Below, one piece after another: positions 36,329 through 45,739 of a stretch of DNA of 64,000 nt; the first letter of the stretch is position 1, and each line of letters begins with the position of its first letter. The DNA is from Planctomycetota bacterium (GTDB taxonomy: Bacteria; Planctomycetota; JAJSAM01; JAJVHW01): NCBI GenBank assembly GCA_024280885.1, contig JAJRPF010000048.1, positions 186,001 to 250,000 of the forward strand, read 5' to 3'. The position numbers were made by a program, and so were the translations under genes. Below the pieces are notes generated by a model. It searched no databases, had not been told where the DNA came from, and saw only the letters and a list, made by a program, of their open reading frames with translations.

Positions 36329-37018
36329 GTGATCCGCGATAGGATCTGCGCCATTACCAACTCCAGCGACCTCCCGCTCTCCGTTCCCACAGCCATCGAA
36401 CAGCGCCGCAGTGTGCGGCACTTCAATCCGGACCCGATCGCGGAAGACGTGCTGCAACACTTGATCGAGTTATCCGTGATGGCGCCGACGTCGTGGAATC
36501 TGCAGCCGGTGCGCATGATCGTGGTCCGCGGCGACGCGCGTCGCGCGCAACTCGCCGAGGCCTGTTACTACCAACCGCAGGTGAAGGAAGCGCCGGTGTC
36601 GTTCGTGTTCGCGATCGAGATCGGGAGTTGGCGCGCGAACATGGACGCCGTGATCCAGATCGCGACGGACGCCGGCGCCTGGACGCCGGAGTACGTCGAG
36701 AACTACCGCAAGTTTGCGACCGGGTCGCAGGAGTCACTCGGCGATCGCCTGCGCGAATTCGACACTAAAGATGCGCTGATCGTCGCGACGCACCTGGCTC
36801 TCGCGGCCGAGAGTCTCGGACTCGGCTCGTGCTTCATGAACGGCTACGACGAGGCGAAGGTGAAGGCTGTCATCGGCGCGGCGGAACGCGACGACATCGG
36901 CGTCAGTCTCGTGATGCCGATCGGCTCTCCGTCCCAGCGGGGCGGGAACCCGGGGCGACTGCCTCTGTCGCAGACTGTCTTTGCCGAGACGTTCGACAGC
37001 CCCTGGAAGAGCGCCTGA
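36329..37018 (+). CDS. Nitroreductase-family flavoprotein
   Basis: 229 residues from the GTG at 36329. A TTG at 36215 would add 38 residues that do not fit the family. The nitroreductase hallmarks are AIEQRRSVRHFNPDPI, MAPTSWNLQPVRMIVV (flavin phosphate and substrate pocket) and a C-terminal helix with AALALAAESLGLGSCFMNGY. The usual ending (VSLVMPIGSPSQ) is also present. These enzymes bind FMN and use NAD(P)H to reduce nitro groups, quinones or flavins. The substrate cannot be predicted. A hairpin (37055-37093) follows. Confidence 0.85.
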   Translation: MIRDRICAITNSSDLPLSVPTAIEQRRSVRHFNPDPIAEDVLQHLIELSVMAPTSWNLQPVRMIVVRGDARRAQLAEACYYQPQVKEAPVSFVFAIEIGSWRANMDAVIQIATDAGAWTPEYVENYRKFATGSQESLGDRLREFDTKDALIVATHLALAAESLGLGSCFMNGYDEAKVKAVIGAAERDDIGVSLVMPIGSPSQRGGNPGRLPLSQTVFAETFDSPWKSA

Positions 37019-37054
37019 TCGCAGCGTCGCCGGACGCGCCGGGAGGCCGCTCTC

Positions 37055-37093
37055 CCACACGGTCTTTCCATCCCGTTTCTCCACACCGTGTGG
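37055..37093 (+). terminator. Hairpin after nitroreductase
   Basis: CCACACGGT (37055-37063) is complementary to ACCGTGTGG (37085-37093). The internal CCACACCGTGTGG is itself palindromic. There is no clear T-tract. Confidence 0.45.
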
Positions 37094-37153
37094 ACAGCGC
37101 GATTTTCGCGCGCCGAGGTCGCGTCCTCAACACGAGTTGCGACGACGCATGCG

Positions 37154-37279
37154 ATGTGTGTTCTTTTGTGGGTGAACCGTTGGCGTCAGGTTCCTACACT
37201 CATCGACCTTCAACGCCGTCTGTGCAACGTCTTCGGGGCAAGTTGCGAGGACGACTTCGAAGACGATCCAGATGAGTAA
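37154..37279 (+). CDS. Possible small ORF overlapping the next gene
   Basis: 41 residues (MCVLLWVNRWRQVPTLIDLQ... ending in an acidic tail). Its stop overlaps the next ATG by eight bases, which hints at translational coupling. No homology is recognised and no ribosome site is clear, so it may be spurious. Confidence 0.25.
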   Translation: MCVLLWVNRWRQVPTLIDLQRRLCNVFGASCEDDFEDDPDE

Positions 37280-37778
37280 GATTCCCTTCTCCGGCCGACT
37301 CGATCTCGCACTGGCATGCTTGCTGGTGGCGGAGCGTCACCATGCGATGGCGAACCGCAGCGTCACGCCGCGCGACGTCGCGGGCGACGTCCTGGACCTG
37401 CTGGACTTGCTCGACGTCGAGGCCGACGACCTGACGACGCTCGACGAGTTTGAAGAGGCCGTCGAGGCAGCGATGGGCGAACTCGTTGACGCGGGCTGGC
37501 TGTCGCGTAGGAGCTACGGATCCGTCGTGCGCTATACGACGCCGTTGCTTGGCGAGGACGCGCTCGAATGGATCCGCGAGCGGCTTTCGATTGCGCCCGA
37601 GAAGCGCCGTGCGTTCGACGAACTCGAGGCCGAGGTCACGGACCTCGTGCTCGAGCGCTTCGGTGAGCCGACGGCCGACGTCCGCGATGACGCTGACAGT
37701 GACGGCGACCACGACGAGGGCTGCGCACTCGATGACGAGTACGTGGCCGAGAAGGAACCGATCACCGGCGAGATCTGA
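37272..37778 (+). CDS. Hypothetical protein, possible winged-helix fold
   Basis: 168 residues, no signal peptide. The middle part has helix-turn-helix-like order (ALACLLVAERHHAMANRSVTPRDVAGDVLDLLDLL, then AMGELVDAGWLSRRSYGSVVRYTTPLLGEDALEWI), reminiscent of a PadR or RepA-like winged helix, but no family is clear. The C terminus is acidic. Nothing in the context indicates the role. Confidence 0.6.
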   Translation: MSKIPFSGRLDLALACLLVAERHHAMANRSVTPRDVAGDVLDLLDLLDVEADDLTTLDEFEEAVEAAMGELVDAGWLSRRSYGSVVRYTTPLLGEDALEWIRERLSIAPEKRRAFDELEAEVTDLVLERFGEPTADVRDDADSDGDHDEGCALDDEYVAEKEPITGEI

Positions 37779-37879
37779 GAGCGTTCCGCGGTCTCCGCAC
37801 GAACCCTTGCTCGGCTCCGCCTCTGATCCCGCAGATCCCGACTTCCTCGCGGTCCCCGCGCCCCTTCATCGCACGCCCA

Positions 37880-38449
37880 CTACTTTACGCGATTGAGGTA
37901 TTGACCCGTGCGCGTGTCCACGCGGACGACCTCGCCAGTCTCGATGTACGCGGGCACCTGCACGACGAGGCCCGTCGTGAGCGTCGCGGGCTTGGTCTGA
38001 GCTGATGCGGTTGCGCCCTTGATCGACGGGATCGTGTCCGTGATCTCCAACTCGACGTGCGCCGGTAGCTCGATGGAGATCGGTGCGCCATTCCAGAGGA
38101 TGACGTGGACCCCTTCGATGCCGTCGTGGAGATACGGGCCCGCCTCTCCAAGGTCATCGGTGGCAATCTGCGTCTGCTCGTACGTTTCGCCGTCCATGAA
38201 GTGGGCGAAGGTGTTGTCCGAGTAGAGGTATTGCGAGGCGCGCTTCTCGACGTCCGGCTCGCCGACCTTGTCGCCCCCGCGGAAGGGCTTCTCGACGACC
38301 GTCCCGTCGAGCAGCGACTTCATCTTCGTCCGCACGATGAGGTTGCCGCTACGGGCCGAGGGTGAGTTCACGCTCACATCCACGATCTTCCATGGCTTTC
38401 CGTCGACCTCGATGAGGAGTCCCCGCTTGAAATCGCTCGTGTCCAGCAC
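37880..38449 (-). CDS. efp: Elongation factor P, Arg-loop type
   Basis: 189 residues from the GTG at 38449. An earlier ATG (38485) would add 12 residues, but AGGAG lies six bases before the GTG and the resulting length is the normal EF-P length. Domain I (LDTSDFKRGLLIEVDGKPWKIV) is followed by the beta3-beta4 loop SPSARSGNLIVRTK. In standard EF-P this loop is about two residues shorter and has a modifiable Lys at the tip. Here Arg sits at the tip, as in EfpL/YeiP. Domains II and III end in VVRVDTRTGQYLNRVK. It helps ribosomes pass polyproline stretches, relevant here to the Pro-rich protein at 1283. No epmA/epmB is near. Confidence 0.93.
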   Translation of the reverse strand: MLDTSDFKRGLLIEVDGKPWKIVDVSVNSPSARSGNLIVRTKMKSLLDGTVVEKPFRGGDKVGEPDVEKRASQYLYSDNTFAHFMDGETYEQTQIATDDLGEAGPYLHDGIEGVHVILWNGAPISIELPAHVELEITDTIPSIKGATASAQTKPATLTTGLVVQVPAYIETGEVVRVDTRTGQYLNRVK

Positions 38450-38581
38450 TCTTGTCTCCTGATCTGCCTGCGCGAATTTCGCCATTCAGGCTCGAGTGAA
38501 GCTCTCCATCTTGCGTCAACCGCCCCGTTCGTGCGACAAACGTGACTGGAGTCGTGTTTGGGCACACGTGGGAGGTGCAAA

Positions 38582-40615
38582 ATGAAGGCGTCGGATCTGT
38601 TATTGCGTTGTCTCGAAGCCGAGGGCATTGAGTACATCTTCGGGGTTCCAGGTGAGGAGAACGCCGATGTCATGATCTCCTTGCTCGACTCCAAAATCGA
38701 GTTCGTCGTGTGCCGGCACGAACAAGCTGCCGCGTTCATCTGCGACGTGTACGGCAGATTGACCGGCAAGCCGGCGGTCTGTCTCGGCACGTTGGGGCCG
38801 GGCGCCACGAACCTGCTGACCGGCGTCGGCGACGCCAACATGGACCGGGCGCCGTGCATCGTGCTCACGGGCCAGGCTGCGACCACGCGGTGTCACAAGG
38901 AATCGCACCAGGTCATGGACCTGGTCAAGACGTTCGAGCAGTGCGTCAAGTGGGGCATCCAGATCCTGCATCCGGACTCGATCCCCGAGATCGTCCGCAA
39001 GGCTGTCCGTCTTGCCACCACCGACAAATACGGTGCGTGTCATATCGACCTGCCGGAGGACATCGCGAAGTTGCCGACGTTCGCGCAGCCGATCCCGCCG
39101 CGACCGGTGCCGCGCAGCGCGCCGAACGCGGGCGCGGTCGCCGAGGCCGCCGAGTTGATCCGCAATGCCAAGTTTCCCGTGATCCTGACGGGCAACGGGA
39201 CGCTCCGCAATAAGGCGTCGGATCAGCTGCGCGCGTTCGCGCGACAGAATCAGATCCCCGTGCTCAACACGTTCATGGGCAAGGGCGGTTTCCCGCCGTC
39301 CGATCCGCTCTGCCTGTTCACGATCGGGCTCGGTGCGCGCGACTGGACTGTGGCCTGCGTCGAGAACTCGGATTGCGTCATTGCCGTGGGCTTCGACATG
39401 GTCGAGTACCACCCGGCGAGCTGGAACCGGGGCAATGAGAAGGCGATCGTCCACGTCGATCAGAGCCAGGCCGAGATCGACGAGAACTACCGTACGTCGG
39501 CTGAGCTCATCGGCGACATCGGCGAGTCACTCGATGCGCTCGCCGCTGCGACCAAGGGCATGACCGGCCCGTCACCCGACAAGTACACGCCGTTCCGCGA
39601 CCAGATGTTGGCTGATTTCCATGCCCACGACGATGACACCGGGGCGCCGATCGCGCCGCAGAAGGTGTTGCACGAGGTGCGCCAGTACCTCGACGATCGT
39701 GACATCGTCTGTTCCGACGTCGGCGCTCACAAGATGTGGATCGCACGCTACCTCCAGACGGAGGAGCCGAACACGATCCATATCTCGAACGGCTTCTGCT
39801 CCATGGGGTTCGCCCTGCCGGGAGCCATCGGCGCCAAGTATGCCCATCCCGACCGTCGCTCGCTTGCGATCTGCGGCGACGGCGGCGTGATGATGAATAT
39901 CCAGGACCTCGAGACGGCCGTTCGCGAGAAGAAGAACATCGTCGTGATGGTCTGGGAGGACAGCCAGTACGGCTTGATCAAGTGGAAGCAGACCGCCGCC
40001 TATGGGCAGTGGTCGCATATCGACTTCACGAACCCAGACTTTGTCATGCTGGCCGAGGCATTTGGCATGAAGGGCATCCGGGTCCCGAATGCGGAGTCAC
40101 TCGCCGGTGCGCTCGAAGAGGCGTTCACATGCGGCAAGCCCGCGCTCATCGTCTTGCCGATCGACTACTCCGAGAACATGAAGCTCACGGCGGCGCTGAA
40201 GGAAATCCCGGCCAGCGAGGTCTGCGAGGCCCTCGCGGACATCGACATGTTCAAGGGACTGCCGCGGCCGTATCGCGACGCGATCGCCGGGGCGATGGAG
40301 TCCCGGACGATCCGTGCCGGGGCGACGCTCTTCAGTCAGGGTGATCCCAGCCGCGAGCTGTGGCTCATCCACGAGGGCGAGGTCAAGGTCGAGAAGGACG
40401 GAGCCGAGGTGGCTCGCGTCGGTGCCGGTGGTGCGGTCGGCGAGATGGCCGCCCTCTCCGAGGCGGCGCGTTCTGCGACCGTCACGGCCGTCGGCGAGGT
40501 CACGGCCTCGGTTCTCGACGGCGCCGAGTTCCGCGCGCTCGTCGCGGCGCAACCGCAGATGGGGCTTGCGCTGGCGCAGGTCTTGGCTGAGCGGTTGGCG
40601 AGTCAGGCAGGCTGA
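38582..40615 (+). CDS. Acetolactate-synthase-like ThDP enzyme fused to a cNMP-binding domain
   Basis: 677 residues from the ATG at 38582, with GGGAGGTGCAAA just upstream. Residues 1-545 are a ThDP-dependent enzyme of the AlsS type: EYIFGVPGEENADVM, RHEQAAAF with catalytic Glu (about 47), TGKPAVCLGTLGPGATNL, DANMDRAP, and GDGGVMMNIQDLETAV near 431 binding ThDP/Mg. Residues 552-677 are a cyclic-nucleotide domain (LPRPYRDAIAGAM ... GGAVGEMAALSEAARSATV), with the cassette Glu and Arg retained. The catalytic part should make acetolactate from two pyruvates or use a related substrate. The cNMP domain, absent from usual AlsS or IlvB, may gate activity. Divergent from efp. Confidence 0.9.
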   Translation: MKASDLLLRCLEAEGIEYIFGVPGEENADVMISLLDSKIEFVVCRHEQAAAFICDVYGRLTGKPAVCLGTLGPGATNLLTGVGDANMDRAPCIVLTGQAATTRCHKESHQVMDLVKTFEQCVKWGIQILHPDSIPEIVRKAVRLATTDKYGACHIDLPEDIAKLPTFAQPIPPRPVPRSAPNAGAVAEAAELIRNAKFPVILTGNGTLRNKASDQLRAFARQNQIPVLNTFMGKGGFPPSDPLCLFTIGLGARDWTVACVENSDCVIAVGFDMVEYHPASWNRGNEKAIVHVDQSQAEIDENYRTSAELIGDIGESLDALAAATKGMTGPSPDKYTPFRDQMLADFHAHDDDTGAPIAPQKVLHEVRQYLDDRDIVCSDVGAHKMWIARYLQTEEPNTIHISNGFCSMGFALPGAIGAKYAHPDRRSLAICGDGGVMMNIQDLETAVREKKNIVVMVWEDSQYGLIKWKQTAAYGQWSHIDFTNPDFVMLAEAFGMKGIRVPNAESLAGALEEAFTCGKPALIVLPIDYSENMKLTAALKEIPASEVCEALADIDMFKGLPRPYRDAIAGAMESRTIRAGATLFSQGDPSRELWLIHEGEVKVEKDGAEVARVGAGGAVGEMAALSEAARSATVTAVGEVTASVLDGAEFRALVAAQPQMGLALAQVLAERLASQAG

Positions 40616-40673
40616 CTCTTCCTGACTGGGACTGACGTTGGTCCGGGCTAGTTGGCTTGGTGATCTCACGCGG

Positions 40674-40705
40674 AGGCGCGTGTGCGAGATGTCGCGCACG
40701 CGCCT
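40674..40705 (+). terminator. Hairpin after the ThDP gene
   Basis: AGGCGCGTGTGCG (40674-40686) pairs with CGCGCACGCGCCT (40693-40705) with one mismatch, 58 bp after the stop; TCGTTCTT follows. Confidence 0.55.
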
Positions 40706-40815
40706 TCGTTCTTGGTTCCGGCGCGCGTCCGATGCGGGCGCTGACGCGGGGCGCAGCGGCGCAGCCGAGTGGATGCCACTCAACTCCGCCGCCTGGCACC
40801 GATAGAGTGCGCCCG

Positions 40816-42162
40816 ATGAGCCTGGCCCCGCACCTCCGCGCGACTCTGGCCACCACCGGCACCTTGCTCGGTGGGCTCTTCTCTTTCGTACCGTTCGTCC
40901 CGCGTCTCCTGCGTGCGATCATCTGCGGCCGCGACGATCGCGAACGCATGCTCGGCCTGATGCGCGAGGGCCTCGCGACGCGTCCGACGGACCCGCCTGG
41001 CGTGTTGCAGCGCGGTACGCGCGTCTTCTTGGTGGCAGGCGAGCCGTCCGGCGACTTGCATGGCGCCGACCTCGCCGTGGCGCTGCGTCGCCTCGATCCG
41101 GAGGTACGCCTGGAGGGCATCGGTGGGCCACGCATGGCGGCGGCCGGCGTCGATGTCACCGAGGATCTCGTCTCGGATCCGGTGATGGGCGTGATCCCGG
41201 TCCTGAAGCGCCTGCCGTACTTCTTCGGGCTCTACCGTCGGCTCCTGATCCGATTGGAGACCGACCCTCCGGACGTCGTTGTCGGCATCGACTACCCGGG
41301 ACTCAATCTGCGACTCGCGAAGGCCGCGCACGCGCGTGGAGTTCCGTTCGTGGACTACATCGCGCCGCAGGTCTGGGCCTGGGCTCCGTGGCGCGCTCGG
41401 GCGATGGCCGGATCGGTGTCGCAGATCGTCTCGATCCTGCCCTTCGAGGAACCCATCTTCCGCGTGGCCGGTGCCGCCGTCGCATTCGTCGGGCATCCAC
41501 TCTTCGAGCACCTCGAACAGCGAGGAACCGATGCCGACCACAGAGCCGCGCTGCGCGCCGCGGTTCCCGCGGGCGGCGCCCTGGTCGCCCTGATGCCCGG
41601 GAGCCGGCGCGCCGAGGTCGAGGCCAATCTCCCCATGCAACTCGCCGCGGCTCAACTCGTGTTGACGCACAGCCCGGATACGCGCTTCGTGATCCCCCTC
41701 GCCCGGGAGCGGTTGCGACCACTCGTGGAGGCGGCCGTCAGTCGCGGGCCGGGTGGGATCGTGATCGCCCCGCCCGAGTACTCCGACGATGCGATGGCGG
41801 AAGCCGACGCGGCCATCACGGTCTCTGGTACCGCGACGCTGCATCTCGTCGCTCACGACACGCCCGCGGTCGTGATGTACCGCGTCTCGACGTTCAATCG
41901 CGTCCTGGCGTCGATGCTCCTCGTTTCGCCGTACATCGCGTTGCCGAACTTGCTCTCAGGCCGCGAAATCCTGCCCGAGTTCCTCGCGGCCGACGGCGAC
42001 GAGCAACGCATCGCGAACGCGGTACTCGGCATCATGCCAGGCGGCCCCACACGAGCGGCGGCGCTCACGGCGTTGGCCGACATTCGCGATCGCCTACACG
42101 AGAACGGCGTCCCGACCCACGCAGCAAAGTGGGTCCTGGCAACAGCCAAGAACGACGCATAA
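40816..42162 (+). CDS. lpxB: Lipid-A-disaccharide synthase
   Basis: 448 residues from the ATG at 40816; the frame upstream (from 40657) lacks family sequence. The GT19 family is clear: VFLVAGEPSGDLHGA near 69, IGGPRMAAAGV, DPPDVVVGIDYPGLNLRLAK, YIAPQVWAWAPWRA, VGHPLFE, LMPGSRRAEVE, TVSGTATLHL. It joins UDP-diacylglucosamine and lipid X during lipid A synthesis on the inner membrane. About 65 extra N-terminal residues include a hydrophobic segment (TTGTLLGGLFSFVPFVP), absent in typical LpxB, so membrane anchoring is plausible. Its presence shows an LPS-type outer membrane. An intrinsic terminator follows. Confidence 0.93.
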   Translation: MSLAPHLRATLATTGTLLGGLFSFVPFVPRLLRAIICGRDDRERMLGLMREGLATRPTDPPGVLQRGTRVFLVAGEPSGDLHGADLAVALRRLDPEVRLEGIGGPRMAAAGVDVTEDLVSDPVMGVIPVLKRLPYFFGLYRRLLIRLETDPPDVVVGIDYPGLNLRLAKAAHARGVPFVDYIAPQVWAWAPWRARAMAGSVSQIVSILPFEEPIFRVAGAAVAFVGHPLFEHLEQRGTDADHRAALRAAVPAGGALVALMPGSRRAEVEANLPMQLAAAQLVLTHSPDTRFVIPLARERLRPLVEAAVSRGPGGIVIAPPEYSDDAMAEADAAITVSGTATLHLVAHDTPAVVMYRVSTFNRVLASMLLVSPYIALPNLLSGREILPEFLAADGDEQRIANAVLGIMPGGPTRAAALTALADIRDRLHENGVPTHAAKWVLATAKNDA

Positions 42163-42164
42163 CA

Positions 42165-42186
42165 AGACCCATACCGGGTCTGTTTT
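42165..42186 (+). terminator. Intrinsic terminator of lpxB
   Basis: AGACCC-ATACC-GGGTCT (42165-42181) is followed by GTTTT, 2 bp after the stop codon. Confidence 0.8.
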
Positions 42187-42256
42187 CGCGCCTTTTTGAG
42201 CCTGGAGATTGACGCTTTATCCCAATCTCGCACCAGGCCACTCTCGCGCGCGCCGC

Positions 42257-42700
42257 CTACTCGTTCGAGGTTGCGATTCCGTCCTCTGGCGCTGCGTCAC
42301 CTTCCGAAGCGCCGTCCCCCGCGTCGTCCGCGGCATCCCCCTCGCGTTCGGCGCGCTCGGCGTTCAACTCGTCGATCAGGCCGGTCACGCGAATGGCGCC
42401 CTCGATGGACTTGTCGAACTGGAAGCGCACGCGCGGTGACCGCCTGGTCTGGAAAGACTCGGCGATGGCTCGCTGCACGGGGCCGGCCGCAGAGTTGAGT
42501 GCGTGCTCGATCTTCGAGCGTGAGCCCGCCTGGTCGAGAGACGACCAGTAGACCGTCGCGAACGAGAGGTCGTTCGTCAGCTTCACGCGCGTGATCGTTA
42601 CGAGTTGCAGCCGCGGATCGGCGAGCTCGTAGAGCACGACCTTGCTCGCTGTCTGTAGCAATTGCTTCTCGAGTCGCTTGATCCGAATACTGGTGGCCAT
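42257..42700 (-). CDS. rbfA: Ribosome-binding factor A
   Basis: 147 residues. The KH-like core is visible: IRIKRLEKQLLQTASKVVLYELADPRLQLVTITRVKLTNDLSFATVYWSS, SKIEHALNSAAGPVQRAIAESFQTRRSPRVRFQFDKSIEGAIRV. It aids 30S maturation by binding near the 5' helix of 16S rRNA. An acidic, Ala/Gly-rich tail after residue 110 is an extension relative to E. coli. It ends the nusA-infB-DUF503-rbfA cluster, with 53 bp after the DUF503 gene. Confidence 0.93.
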   Translation of the reverse strand: MATSIRIKRLEKQLLQTASKVVLYELADPRLQLVTITRVKLTNDLSFATVYWSSLDQAGSRSKIEHALNSAAGPVQRAIAESFQTRRSPRVRFQFDKSIEGAIRVTGLIDELNAERAEREGDAADDAGDGASEGDAAPEDGIATSNE

Positions 42701-42753
42701 CGTTCCATCCTCATCAGCTTGTGAGCGCGCCAGGAATTGAGAGCCTCCGCGTG

Positions 42754-43035
42754 TCAGAAGACCTCGATCTGGGAGCCCTCGACGATCGCGTCGCTCTCGC
42801 GCTCCATCACATTGAGCACGTGCTGAAGTTGGGACTCTGCGCGCCGCCGCTCATTGGCGACGAATGCGATCCCGAGTGCGGCGCGATTCCAGGTGTCCTG
42901 ATGATCGACTTCGGCCGCCGAGACACCGAATTGGCGTCGAAGCCGCTCGAGCAGTCCCTTCACGACGCTCCGCTTGTCCTTCAGCGAGAAGGCGCCCGGA
43001 ATGGAGAGATCGACCTGCAGAACGCCCACGAACAC
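42754..43035 (-). CDS. DUF503 (YlxP-like) protein
   Basis: 93 residues from a GTG. FVGVLQVDLSIPGAFSLKDKRSVVKGLLERLRRQFGVSAAEV is the DUF503 signature; the rest (ALGIAFVANERRRAESQLQHVLNVME) forms the predicted beta-alpha-beta fold. Commonly found between infB and rbfA and probably a ribosome-biogenesis accessory factor, although its role is unproven. 149 bp separate it from infB, with a hairpin in between. Confidence 0.9.
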   Translation of the reverse strand: MFVGVLQVDLSIPGAFSLKDKRSVVKGLLERLRRQFGVSAAEVDHQDTWNRAALGIAFVANERRRAESQLQHVLNVMERESDAIVEGSQIEVF

Positions 43036-43124
43036 GGCGGGAGCCTACCCGGATTTGGGAAGGCGGGTGACGTTCTTCGTCCGGCGACCTGCTTCGTCGG
43101 GCGCCCTGGGGAGTCGGAATCAAG

Positions 43125-43153
43125 ACGGGCCGCAGCTTGTGGCTGCGGCCCGT
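43125..43153 (-). terminator. Hairpin downstream of infB
   Basis: ACGGGCCGCAG and CTGCGGCCCGT form a perfect 11-bp stem with loop CTTGTGG, 32 bp after the infB stop. There is no T-run; it may attenuate or protect the transcript before the DUF503 gene. Confidence 0.6.
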
Positions 43154-43184
43154 GAGTTGGTGAACTTCGCGTGGCGCCGACGCG

Positions 43185-45713
43185 TCAGACGCCCAGTGAG
43201 CGTTTGACCTCGCGGACGGCGTAGAACTCGATCACGTCGCCCTCCTGAATGTCCTGGTAGGCGGAGATCAGGATGCCGCAGTCGAAGCCCTCGCGGACCT
43301 CCTTGACGTCGTCCTTGTCGCGGCGCAGGCCGTCCACCTTCGACTTCTTCTCGGCGCCGTAGAGCAGCTTGCCGCCGCGATACAGGCGAATGAAGTCGTG
43401 CTTGCGGATGTAGCCGTCGATGACGTTCGAGCCAGCCAGGTTGCCCAGCTTGCTCGACGAGAAGATCTTGCGGATCTCGGCGTGGCCGGTGATCTCTTCG
43501 CGCTGCTCCGGCGAGAGCAACTTCTCCATCGCTGCACGCAGGTCGTCGATCATGTGATAGATGACCGTGTAGTGCCGGACCTCGACGCCCTGCCGCTTGG
43601 CTTCCTTCTTCGCGGCCGGCTCGTCGAGGACGTGGAAGCCCATGATGACGGCGTTCGAAGCGATCGCGTTGTCGACGTCGCTCTTCGTTACGGCGCCCAG
43701 GCCACCGTAGAGCAGGTCGATCTTGACCTCCGGGTGCTCGAGTTTGGCGATCTCGCCCTTGAGGGGCTCGAGTGAGCCGCGCACGTCCGCTTTGAGGATG
43801 ATGCGGAGCGTGGACTCTTCGTCCGCGCCGTCTTCGCCGAAGAGTGTGGCGAGCGTGACCTGCGCGCGGTCCTTGACCACGCTGTTGCGTTCGGCGAGCT
43901 CGCGCGCCGCGACGACCTTCTTCGCGAGGTTCATGTCTTTCACGACGTAGAACGGATCGCCCGCGCCCGGCACTTCATCAAGGCCGAAAATCTCGATCGG
44001 CGTGGAGGGCGGTGCGTCTTTCACCGTTTGCGCGAGATGGTCCTGCATGCGGCGGATGCGCCCCGTGCCCATTCCGGCGATGACGATGTCGCCACGTCGC
44101 GCCGTGCCCTCTTGTACGAGCAGTGTGCAGATGACGCCGCGGTGCGGGTCCTTGCGGCCCTCGATGACGAGACCGCGGGCCGGCGCGTCGGGATTGGCCT
44201 TGTACTCCTCGACCTCGGCCGTGAGTGCGAGCATCTCAAGCAGGTGCTCGATGCCGTCGCCGGTGATGGCGCTGACCTCGCACGTGACCGTGTCGCCACC
44301 CCACTCTTCGGGGGTGAGGTTGTGGGCGGAGAGCTGCTGCTTCACCTTGGTGACGTTGGCGTTCGGACGATCGATCTTGTTGATCGCCACGACGATCTGC
44401 ACGTTCGCCTGCTGCGCGTGCTGGATCGCTTCTTCGGTCTGTGGCATCACGCCGTCGTCCGCAGCCACGACGAGGATCACGATATCGGCAGCCTGGGCGC
44501 CACGTGCACGCATCGCGGTGAACGCGGCGTGTCCCGGCGTATCGAGGAACGTGATTTTCTGGCCGTCCGGCGTCTCGACCTGGAACGCACCGATGTGCTG
44601 CGTGATGCCGCCGTGCTCCGAGTCCACGACCTTGGTGTCGCGGATCTTGTCGAGCAGCGTGGTCTTGCCGTGGTCGACGTGGCCGAGGATGGTCACGACC
44701 GCCGGGCGCGGCTCGGCGTCGCCTTCGACAGCGACCTCGGCCTCGAGGATCTTCTCTTCGAGTCGCTCCTCGACGTCCTTCATCGCGACGATCGTGACGT
44801 CGCGGTTGAATTCGTCGGCGAGGAAGAGCACCTGATCCTCGTCGAGCACCGTGTTCATGGTGAAGCCGAACTGGCCGGTGCTCGTCATCATCGTCTTGAT
44901 CATGTCCTGCGCGCGAACACCGTAGTTCTGCGACAGATCCTTGATCGTGATGGGCACCGAAACGCTGAGCTGCATCGTTGCCTGGATCGAGATCTTCGGT
45001 CCCGAGCGCTTGCGGCGCGTGAGGGTGCGAACCCCGCGTCGGCGACCGCGTTCGCGGCGCTCGCGACGTGTACGACCGGCGTCAGCCGCGCTCGTGCCGG
45101 TGCCGCGGGGGGGCAGTCCGGGCCGCAGATTGCGCGTCGTCTGCACGGTGCCGGGCGTGGGGATCGGGTCCTCGAGCGCGTTCAGATCGATCGTGCGTAC
45201 GCCAGTCTCGGCAACGAGTCCCTCAGGAGGCAGCGGCGGACCGATGAAGTCCTCGGCGGGCTCCTCGGAGACCATCTCCATGCCCTCGCGCTCCTCCTCC
45301 ATGGCGAGTTGCTCCGCCATGACGTCGCGGTCGTGACCGCTGCGGCGCGTGTCGCGCTTCTTCTTCGGCGGGGGCGGCGGGCCGTGCTTCGCAGGCGGGG
45401 CGGCGACGGCGGGCTCGTGGACCGGCGTCGGCGGAGCGGCTTGGCTCGCATCCCACTCCGTGTCCTGTTCAAGCTCGACGGTCCCGACGACCTCGGCGAC
45501 GCGCTCGTGGCTGATCGCTGCCGCCGCCGTGTGGACAGGGCGGACGGTCGGGGCACCACGCTCCTGGCGCTCGACCGCTTCGCGGAGCATCTGCTCCTGC
45601 TCGGCATCGAGACGCGCCATGTGGCTCGGCACTTCATAGCCGAGCTCGCGCATCAACTGGAGTGCACTCCGGTGAGGCTTGTCCAGCTCTCTGGCGATTT
45701 GATAGAGGCGCAA
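43185..45713 (-). CDS. infB: Translation initiation factor IF-2
   Basis: 842 residues. The N terminus ([20 protein letters not shown]) is an IF2_N helix module. A charged, Pro/Arg-rich linker (45-230) and a second IF2_N region (about 245-300) follow. The GTPase has [12 protein letters not shown] (G1, near 341), DTPGHAAF (G3), NKIDRPNA (G4) and [11 protein letters not shown] (G5). Domains II-IV finish with the initiator-tRNA-binding beta barrel ([28 protein letters not shown]). It delivers fMet-tRNA to the 30S P site. 26 bp after nusA, with no rimP upstream. Confidence 0.96.
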   Translation of the reverse strand: MRLYQIARELDKPHRSALQLMRELGYEVPSHMARLDAEQEQMLREAVERQERGAPTVRPVHTAAAAISHERVAEVVGTVELEQDTEWDASQAAPPTPVHEPAVAAPPAKHGPPPPPKKKRDTRRSGHDRDVMAEQLAMEEEREGMEMVSEEPAEDFIGPPLPPEGLVAETGVRTIDLNALEDPIPTPGTVQTTRNLRPGLPPRGTGTSAADAGRTRRERRERGRRRGVRTLTRRKRSGPKISIQATMQLSVSVPITIKDLSQNYGVRAQDMIKTMMTSTGQFGFTMNTVLDEDQVLFLADEFNRDVTIVAMKDVEERLEEKILEAEVAVEGDAEPRPAVVTILGHVDHGKTTLLDKIRDTKVVDSEHGGITQHIGAFQVETPDGQKITFLDTPGHAAFTAMRARGAQAADIVILVVAADDGVMPQTEEAIQHAQQANVQIVVAINKIDRPNANVTKVKQQLSAHNLTPEEWGGDTVTCEVSAITGDGIEHLLEMLALTAEVEEYKANPDAPARGLVIEGRKDPHRGVICTLLVQEGTARRGDIVIAGMGTGRIRRMQDHLAQTVKDAPPSTPIEIFGLDEVPGAGDPFYVVKDMNLAKKVVAARELAERNSVVKDRAQVTLATLFGEDGADEESTLRIILKADVRGSLEPLKGEIAKLEHPEVKIDLLYGGLGAVTKSDVDNAIASNAVIMGFHVLDEPAAKKEAKRQGVEVRHYTVIYHMIDDLRAAMEKLLSPEQREEITGHAEIRKIFSSSKLGNLAGSNVIDGYIRKHDFIRLYRGGKLLYGAEKKSKVDGLRRDKDDVKEVREGFDCGILISAYQDIQEGDVIEFYAVREVKRSLGV

Positions 45714-45739
45714 CGTCGCTTCCTTTCGGTCCTACTCGC

